Shown: positions 59,478 to 64,000 of the stretch, piece after piece
Layout of the letters: the number at the start of each line of letters is the position of its first letter
Numbering within the stretch: position 1 is the first letter of the stretch
Assembly: GCF_009821115.1 (NCBI RefSeq)
Contig: NZ_VYTY01000001.1
Coordinates: forward strand, 496,001-560,000
From: Nitrincola alkalisediminis
GTDB lineage: Bacteria > Pseudomonadota > Gammaproteobacteria > Pseudomonadales > Balneatricaceae
Reading direction: 5' to 3'
Length of the DNA: 64,000 nucleotides
Program-made: the position numbers and the translations under genes
Notes under the pieces: generated by a model
What the model was told of the DNA's origin: nothing
Databases searched by the model: none
What the model saw: only the letters and a program-made list of their open reading frames with translations

Positions 59478-59495
59478 ATTAGGAAATTCCCTAAT
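59478..59495 (+). promoter_or_regulatory. Short dyad upstream of the second permease
   Basis: ATTAGG (59478-59483) and CCTAAT (59490-59495) are exact inverted copies with a 6-base centre, 31 bases before the permease ATG. It may be an operator or 5'-UTR hairpin. Confidence 0.35.
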
Positions 59496-59525
59496 TGAGC
59501 GTTTAACAATTAAAGAGAGAAGACT

Positions 59526-60944
59526 ATGTTATATCAGCGTAAGCATGGAGAGGAACATCCGTATTGGCCTGCCGGACCCTTTAAGATTCGGTTACCCTTT
59601 ATTCACTATCGTTGGGAAGTGGCTGAAACCATTCAAGCCTTAGTGATGTTCGTTGTGGCGATGGGGATGATTCCATTATTGGAGCGTTATTTAGGTTTAC
59701 CTTATGACGTTGCATTGGCCTACGTTGTGGTGTGTGGCATTGGATTTATGCTGCCTAACCTCTTGGGTGTTCCGTTCGTACCGGGTTGGATTACACCGGC
59801 AATTCCCGTTGTCTTGCTCTTTGTGGGTGGTTTCGAGCCAGGCCCCGATGCAATAAAAGCATTGGTGGCATTGCAGTTGGTGGTGACCTTTATTTTTCTG
59901 TTTATGGGCATTACTCGGCTTGGGTCTAAGTTGGTGAATAATATTCCCAATTCCATCAAAGCCGGTATTCTTCTCGGTGCAGGTATTGCAGCGATTAGTG
60001 GTGAGATCAGTGAAGGTGGGCGCCTATTTAACACGCCTATATCCCTAGGTATTGGTGGTTTGATTACGGCCTATGTACTGTTTTCACTGTCGTTTCGCGA
60101 TTGGGTTGAGAAGCACCGTTGGGCTAAGATTGTCGCAGGCTATGGTATGGTGCCTGGTATGCTCATCACCATGGTTATCGGCTGGTCGGTTGCTGAGTAT
60201 CCATTACCTGCGGTTCAGTGGGGGATTGAGTTGCCCGCTTTTACTAAAATCTGGGATTATTTACCCTTTACGGTCGGATTCCCGACATTTCAGTTGCTCT
60301 TGGCTGCCATTCCAACGGCCGTGATTGCCTATATTATTGCATTTGGTGACATTATAGTTGGCCAGAGCTTGATCAAGCGTGTTGACCATTTACGTCCTGA
60401 TGAAAAAATTGAAATTAACGTGGATCGTGTGCATTTAGTGACGGGTATCCGTAACCTGATGCATTCATTCTTTGCACCATACCCTGGTTTAGCGGGTCCT
60501 CTTTTCACTGGAGTGATGGCAACCATCGCAGAGCGCTATCGTTACGGTCGCGGTGCTATGGATACAATTTATTCAGGCGCGGGTGTGTTCTGGATCGTTG
60601 GCTTCTTTGCGCTCTTTTTGTTGCCACTTGTTACTGTGTTTAAACCGGTATTGCCGATTGCGCTGTCGATTACCCTTTTGATTACAGGTTACTTGTGTAT
60701 TGCGGTAGCTGTAGAGCAAATTGACAATGCAACCTCAATGGGTGTCGCGGGCATTATGGGCGTTGTGCTGGCGACTCATGGCGCGGCATGGGGACTTGGT
60801 GCCGGTCTGGTTTTGTGGTTCATGATTGAGTTGCGCAGTAAAAAGGCACTTAAAGAGCATGAAGGGGAGCAGCCTGAAGAACCCATTCATATAGAAGAGA
60901 ACCCTGACCCGGAAGTGGTTGCCGAAGCTAAAAAAATGGGTTAA
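59526..60944 (+). CDS. NCS2/SLC23-like permease of unknown substrate
   Basis: A 472-residue protein with about 12 to 14 helices, resembling the xanthine/uracil permease superfamily but with an unusual hydrophilic N-terminus (HGEEHPYWPAGPFKIRLPF). The mid-section AIPTAVIAYIIAFGDIIVGQSL and NLMHSFFAPYPGLAGPL holds the likely substrate helices. The C-terminal tail is acidic (EEPIHIEENPDPEVV). It is distinct from the AzgA-like permease at 28 kb. AAGAGAG precedes the ATG. A terminator follows. Confidence 0.75.
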   Translation: MLYQRKHGEEHPYWPAGPFKIRLPFIHYRWEVAETIQALVMFVVAMGMIPLLERYLGLPYDVALAYVVVCGIGFMLPNLLGVPFVPGWITPAIPVVLLFVGGFEPGPDAIKALVALQLVVTFIFLFMGITRLGSKLVNNIPNSIKAGILLGAGIAAISGEISEGGRLFNTPISLGIGGLITAYVLFSLSFRDWVEKHRWAKIVAGYGMVPGMLITMVIGWSVAEYPLPAVQWGIELPAFTKIWDYLPFTVGFPTFQLLLAAIPTAVIAYIIAFGDIIVGQSLIKRVDHLRPDEKIEINVDRVHLVTGIRNLMHSFFAPYPGLAGPLFTGVMATIAERYRYGRGAMDTIYSGAGVFWIVGFFALFLLPLVTVFKPVLPIALSITLLITGYLCIAVAVEQIDNATSMGVAGIMGVVLATHGAAWGLGAGLVLWFMIELRSKKALKEHEGEQPEEPIHIEENPDPEVVAEAKKMG

Positions 60945-60960
60945 CTCGTTAAAGTCTTTC

Positions 60961-60989
60961 AAAAGCAGCGGACTACCCGCTGCTTTTTT
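60961..60989 (+). terminator. Terminator after the second permease
   Basis: AAAAGCAGCGG (60961-60971) pairs exactly with CCGCTGCTTTT (60977-60987) around a 5-base loop, followed by TTG. Confidence 0.92.
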
Positions 60990-61014
60990 GTTTTAAAAAG
61001 GCTATATTCGATCC

Positions 61015-61638
61015 ATGAAATTGAACTCTTGTCTGCCTACATGTGTTGTTGTCGGTCTTTTCACTGTATTAAGTGGGTGTGCAACATCACCTCCGCCGTC
61101 GCGTGCGCAGAATAATATCTGTGACATTATCCAACATGAGCCTTCTTGGTATTTTGCTGCAAAAGCATCAGAAGAAAAGTGGGGCACCTCGGTTGCGATA
61201 CAAAAAGCCTTTGTGCAACGCGAGTCCTCGTTTGTTCATAATGCGAGACCTCCACGTCCTTACTTGCTGGGCTTCATTCCTATGCCTCGCAAATCCTCTG
61301 CCTATGGCTATGCGCAAGCTCAAGATGCCGCTTGGAGTGATTATAAGCAAGCGACAGGTAAACGTATGGCCCAGCGCACCTCGATGGCTGATGCACTGGA
61401 TTTTATTGGGTGGTACAACCAAATGTCTCGTCAACGTAACGGTGTCTCGTTAAATGACCCTTACAATTTGTATTTAAATTATCACGAGGGACATACGGGA
61501 TTTCGTAATCGTACTTATGAGCAAAAAGCCTGGCTGATATCGGTTGCTCGGCAGGTTGAGTCGCAATCTAGACGCTACGAGCAGCAATTGCCCAGTTGTA
61601 AAATCCCTTCTCGCTTGTGTGTTTGGCCCTTTTGCTGA
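61015..61638 (+). CDS. SLT-like lipoprotein (putative lytic transglycosylase)
   Basis: A 207-residue lipoprotein. The lipobox LSGC places the lipid-modified cysteine at residue 22. The mature part has a lysozyme-like pattern: QRESSF with a candidate catalytic glutamate at 70, SSAYGYAQAQ at 94-103, and YNLYLNYHEGHTGF near residue 150. It should sit in the outer or inner membrane facing the periplasm and act on peptidoglycan, but activity is inferred only. Confidence 0.75.
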   Translation: MKLNSCLPTCVVVGLFTVLSGCATSPPPSRAQNNICDIIQHEPSWYFAAKASEEKWGTSVAIQKAFVQRESSFVHNARPPRPYLLGFIPMPRKSSAYGYAQAQDAAWSDYKQATGKRMAQRTSMADALDFIGWYNQMSRQRNGVSLNDPYNLYLNYHEGHTGFRNRTYEQKAWLISVARQVESQSRRYEQQLPSCKIPSRLCVWPFC

Positions 61639-61709
61639 GCTAGGTCAGCGCTTTGTTCTCAAAACCCGCTACACTATTGACAAGATGAGTGAAGAGAAGG
61701 AGTTTTGAC

Positions 61710-62621
61710 ATGAACAGCTTATCAAAAATACTGGTGAACATTACTCAAGAGCAAGATAAGTATTTGTTACCCGAAAAAGCGATTCGTTTGGCTCAAGCGC
61801 TATCGGCGAAGATTGAGTTTTTTAAATGCGGCTACCAGCCTCACTACAGCTCAATGAATTTATTGGGCAATGATATTCTCGAAAAGCTTCAACACAATCG
61901 TTTGCGTGACTTAGAAGGCAGTTTAAACGAGCTGTTAGCCACCTTAAAGAAAGACTATGACAATCTATCTGTCGATGTCGCTTGGGATAGAGGCATTGCC
62001 GAAGGCCTATTAACTAAGGTTGAAAGAAGTAATCCTGATCTTGTTCTTCATGAGGTTGCCGAGCATCCGCATTTGCTGCACCGTTTATTGGTTCCACATG
62101 ATTGGCAAATACTCAGAGAGTGCATGGCACCTTTGATGCTGTGTAAATCCAAACCTTGGCCTGAGCGTATTCGCATTGTGGCCGCCGTCGATCCGTTTCA
62201 TGCCCATGACCACGCCGCGTTGATGGATCAGAAGATCCTCAATGAAGCGAGCTTGCTGGCTCAAGTATTGGGGGCCGAGTTGCATATTTTCCACAGCTAT
62301 GTGGTGTTTCCGCAATCAGCGATTTTTGACGATAGCCTGATGTCAAACTTCAAAACCCTTCAGTATCAAGTCACCAGTGAGCATCAGGCTGGGGTTGAGC
62401 GTTTGGTGAACGGCTTTGATCCTACTATTGATGCATCTTGCATTCATGTTGTTGAAGGAGAGGTGCATGATGTTTTACCAGACTTCATTAAAAAGCAGGA
62501 AATCAATATTTTAGTGATGGGCTCTTTAGCACGCGGAATGCTGGATCGATTGCTCTTAGGCAGCAGTGCAGAGCGCCTATTGGATGCGGTCGCATGTGAT
62601 GTATTGGTACTTAAAGCCTAA
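61710..62621 (+). CDS. Tandem universal stress protein (UspE-like)
   Basis: About 303 residues made of two Usp domains. The start NSLSKILVNITQEQDKYLLPEKAI and the second-domain ending LVMGSLARGMLDRLLLGSSAERLLDAVACDVLVLK, with its GSxxxR-type nucleotide loop, fit UspE. These proteins accumulate under stress; binding of ATP or signal is not shown. AAGGAG precedes the ATG at 61710; an upstream in-frame start adds seven residues. Confidence 0.85.
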   Translation: MNSLSKILVNITQEQDKYLLPEKAIRLAQALSAKIEFFKCGYQPHYSSMNLLGNDILEKLQHNRLRDLEGSLNELLATLKKDYDNLSVDVAWDRGIAEGLLTKVERSNPDLVLHEVAEHPHLLHRLLVPHDWQILRECMAPLMLCKSKPWPERIRIVAAVDPFHAHDHAALMDQKILNEASLLAQVLGAELHIFHSYVVFPQSAIFDDSLMSNFKTLQYQVTSEHQAGVERLVNGFDPTIDASCIHVVEGEVHDVLPDFIKKQEINILVMGSLARGMLDRLLLGSSAERLLDAVACDVLVLKA

Positions 62622-62628
62622 GGTGTGA

Positions 62629-62663
62629 GATTCAACTGATCTCCTGCTGAGGTCAGTTGAATC
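62629..62663. terminator. Hairpin between the Usp gene and xthA
   Basis: GATTCAACTGA (62629-62639) and TCAGTTGAATC (62653-62663) are exact inverted copies with a 13-base loop between convergent genes. There is no clear T-run, so its efficiency as a terminator is uncertain. Confidence 0.6.
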
Positions 62664-62674
62664 GCCTAGACGAC

Positions 62675-63490
62675 TTAAAAGTCGAATGAAGACCAAACGG
62701 GCGCATGGTCAGATGGCTTGTCCATGCCGCGGATGTTGTATTCGATATCACTGTCAGTGCAGACGTCAATTAAGGACTGAGTTGCCAGAAGGGTATCGAT
62801 TCGTAGACCGCGCTTGGGCTCATCCTCAAAGCCTTTGCTGCGATAATCAAACCAGCTGAACTTGTCGTTCTTCGTTGGGTGGATTGCACGGTAACTGTCT
62901 TTGAGTCCCCAGCCTTTTAAACGCTCAAACCATTCGCGCTCTTCTGGTTGGAAGCTGGTTTTGCCTGTTTTTAGCCAGCGAACACGGTTCGGCTCACCGA
63001 TGCCTATGTCAATGTCTTCTGGCGAAATATTAAAGTCGCCCATCACGACAATGGCTTGGTCAGCGCTGTAGTGGGTTTCTAGCAGGTTTTGCAAATCGGC
63101 ATAAAATTTACGTTTTGCTGGAAATTTGATTTCGTGATGAATGCTCTCGCCTTGCGGAAAATAGCCATTGATCACTGTGTAGGTTTGTCCTTTATCGCTG
63201 ACGAACTCACCAATGATCAAGCGCTTTTGAGCCGTTTCATCATCGCTAGGGAAACCTTTAGTCACAGAAATGGGTGGAACCTTAGACAATAAGCAGACCC
63301 CGTAATGGGTTTTTTGTCCGTGGAAGTGTGCGTGATAGCCAAGGGCCTCAATTTCTGCAAGTGGGAAGGCTTCATCAGTGACTTTAGTCTCTTGAATGCC
63401 GATGACGTCAGGTTGATGCGCCGCAATCAGTGCTTCTAACTGATGAAAGCGCATACGAATGCTGTTGGTATTAAAAGAAACCAGTTTCAT
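62675..63490 (-). CDS. xthA: Exodeoxyribonuclease III
   Basis: A 271-residue AP endonuclease and 3'-5' exonuclease of base-excision repair. The active-site blocks are [14 protein letters not shown] (metal glutamate), [25 protein letters not shown] (metal/asparagine) and SDHAPVW (catalytic histidine). Start is the ATG at 63490 with [14 protein letters not shown], matching the family; the frame runs 16 codons further upstream. It diverges from gor. Confidence 0.94.
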   Translation of the reverse strand: MKLVSFNTNSIRMRFHQLEALIAAHQPDVIGIQETKVTDEAFPLAEIEALGYHAHFHGQKTHYGVCLLSKVPPISVTKGFPSDDETAQKRLIIGEFVSDKGQTYTVINGYFPQGESIHHEIKFPAKRKFYADLQNLLETHYSADQAIVVMGDFNISPEDIDIGIGEPNRVRWLKTGKTSFQPEEREWFERLKGWGLKDSYRAIHPTKNDKFSWFDYRSKGFEDEPKRGLRIDTLLATQSLIDVCTDSDIEYNIRGMDKPSDHAPVWSSFDF

Positions 63491-63675
63491 GCTTAAGCCT
63501 TGTCGTATTAAATCGTAAAGATGCTGTATTCTAAGCACCTAACCACCAGACATCAAATTTCATTCAAGGCTGTTCGATTAAGATTTGTGATGGGGCGAGT
63601 TAAGATTTTTCATTGGTCAGCTGGTCGTAAAGACGTTAGAGTTTTCACCAATATCCAAAACACTAGGAGAAATCC

Positions 63676-64000
63676 GTGAGTCAGTTTGATTTTGATTTGT
63701 TTGTGATTGGGGCGGGTTCTGGCGGTGTTCGAGCCGCACGTATGGCTGCAGGCATGGGCGTTAGGGTGGCAATTGCTGAAGACCGTTACATGGGGGGAAC
63801 CTGCGTTAACGTTGGTTGTGTGCCCAAAAAACTCTATGTGTATGCCTCGCATTATGCGGAAAGCTTCCATGAGGCGGCTGGGTTTGGCTTGATCGACGCG
63901 TCTTATCAATTCGATTGGCCCACATTGCGCGACAACAAAAAACAGGAAATCAGCCGCCTCAATGGCATTTACGCCAATCTTTTAAAAAACTCGGGTTGTA
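63676..64000 (+). CDS. gor: Glutathione reductase, N-terminal part (runs off the window)
   Basis: A frame from a GTG at 63676, with GGAG about eight bases upstream, continues to the window end (about 108 residues). The FAD motif [16 protein letters not shown] and the redox disulfide [19 protein letters not shown], with the VGCVPKK form typical of glutathione reductase rather than lipoamide dehydrogenase, are present. It should reduce glutathione disulfide with NADPH. The rest lies outside. Confidence 0.93.
   Translation, partial: MSQFDFDLFVIGAGSGGVRAARMAAGMGVRVAIAEDRYMGGTCVNVGCVPKKLYVYASHYAESFHEAAGFGLIDASYQFDWPTLRDNKKQEISRLNGIYANLLKNSGC

Noticed and set aside
61168-61434. Long antisense reading frame over the SLT-like lipoprotein gene.
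   Set aside because: It is the shadow of a real gene: the sense strand has a lipobox and lysozyme-like motifs, and the antisense frame lacks a ribosome site.

Overview
This window reads as chromosomal housekeeping DNA from an aerobic, motile, probably marine gammaproteobacterium. Pointers to that class are the ribosome modulation factor Rmf, the bifunctional RlmKL methyltransferase, the NdpA/YejK nucleoid protein, YaeQ, ThiI with a rhodanese tail, and a gltA / sdhCDAB-sucAB-lpd-sucCD order like that of Pseudomonas. The large NAD-glutamate dehydrogenase, malate:quinone oxidoreductase and glutathione-independent formaldehyde dehydrogenase fit an Oceanospirillales- or Pseudomonas-like respiratory heterotroph. 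The genus cannot be fixed from sequence reading alone. I saw no rRNA, tRNA, CRISPR array, insertion sequence, phage gene or att site.

Layout. 1-3.7 kb: end of an unrecognised gene, a diguanylate cyclase, a YfcH-type epimerase and an orphan short BatD. 3.8-12.7 kb: giant glutamate dehydrogenase, a DUF2835 gene, pyrD, rmf and rlmKL. 12.75-25.8 kb: the TCA block, with gltA diverging from sdhCDAB-sucAB-lpd-sucCD, split by terminators after sdhB and after lpd. The gltA-sdhC gap holds two promoter candidates, a probable 22-codon leader ORF with an exceptionally strong Shine-Dalgarno sequence, and a tandem 12-bp repeat. 25.9-36 kb: a DUF523/DUF1722 protein, thiI, an AzgA-like purine permease, an unfamiliar EF-hand membrane protein, a Cache chemoreceptor and fdhA. 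36-48 kb: a MoxR/VWA pair, two LysE exporters, a UMF1-type transporter with a glyoxalase-like gene, a soluble FIST chemoreceptor, yjdM, yaeQ, a GNAT, ghrA, rhlE and a hypoxanthine-DNA glycosylase. 48-64 kb: a PilY1-like gene cut off before its C-terminal half, mqo, a small metal-binding protein, mtgA, ndpA, an arsC-wrbA-DUF2069 operon, a YihY/BrkB protein, an orphan GspG-like pseudopilin next to a GGDEF-EAL protein, a second NCS2-type permease, an SLT-like lipoprotein, a tandem universal stress protein, xthA, and the start of gor.

How it works together. The core is carbon flow: citrate synthase, succinate dehydrogenase, 2-oxoglutarate dehydrogenase, succinyl-CoA synthetase and malate oxidation, with glutamate dehydrogenase feeding 2-oxoglutarate. 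Around it are sensing genes (two chemoreceptors, two c-di-GMP enzymes) and stress or repair genes (rmf, uspE-like, xthA, gor, HDG).

No complete new multi-gene system such as a defence island is apparent. The less ordinary items are the EF-hand membrane protein, the truncated PilY1, the orphan pseudopilin with a c-di-GMP enzyme, the FIST chemoreceptor, and several exact RNA hairpins or leaders at gene borders. Most genes are identified by family recognition from the protein sequence; no database search was possible.
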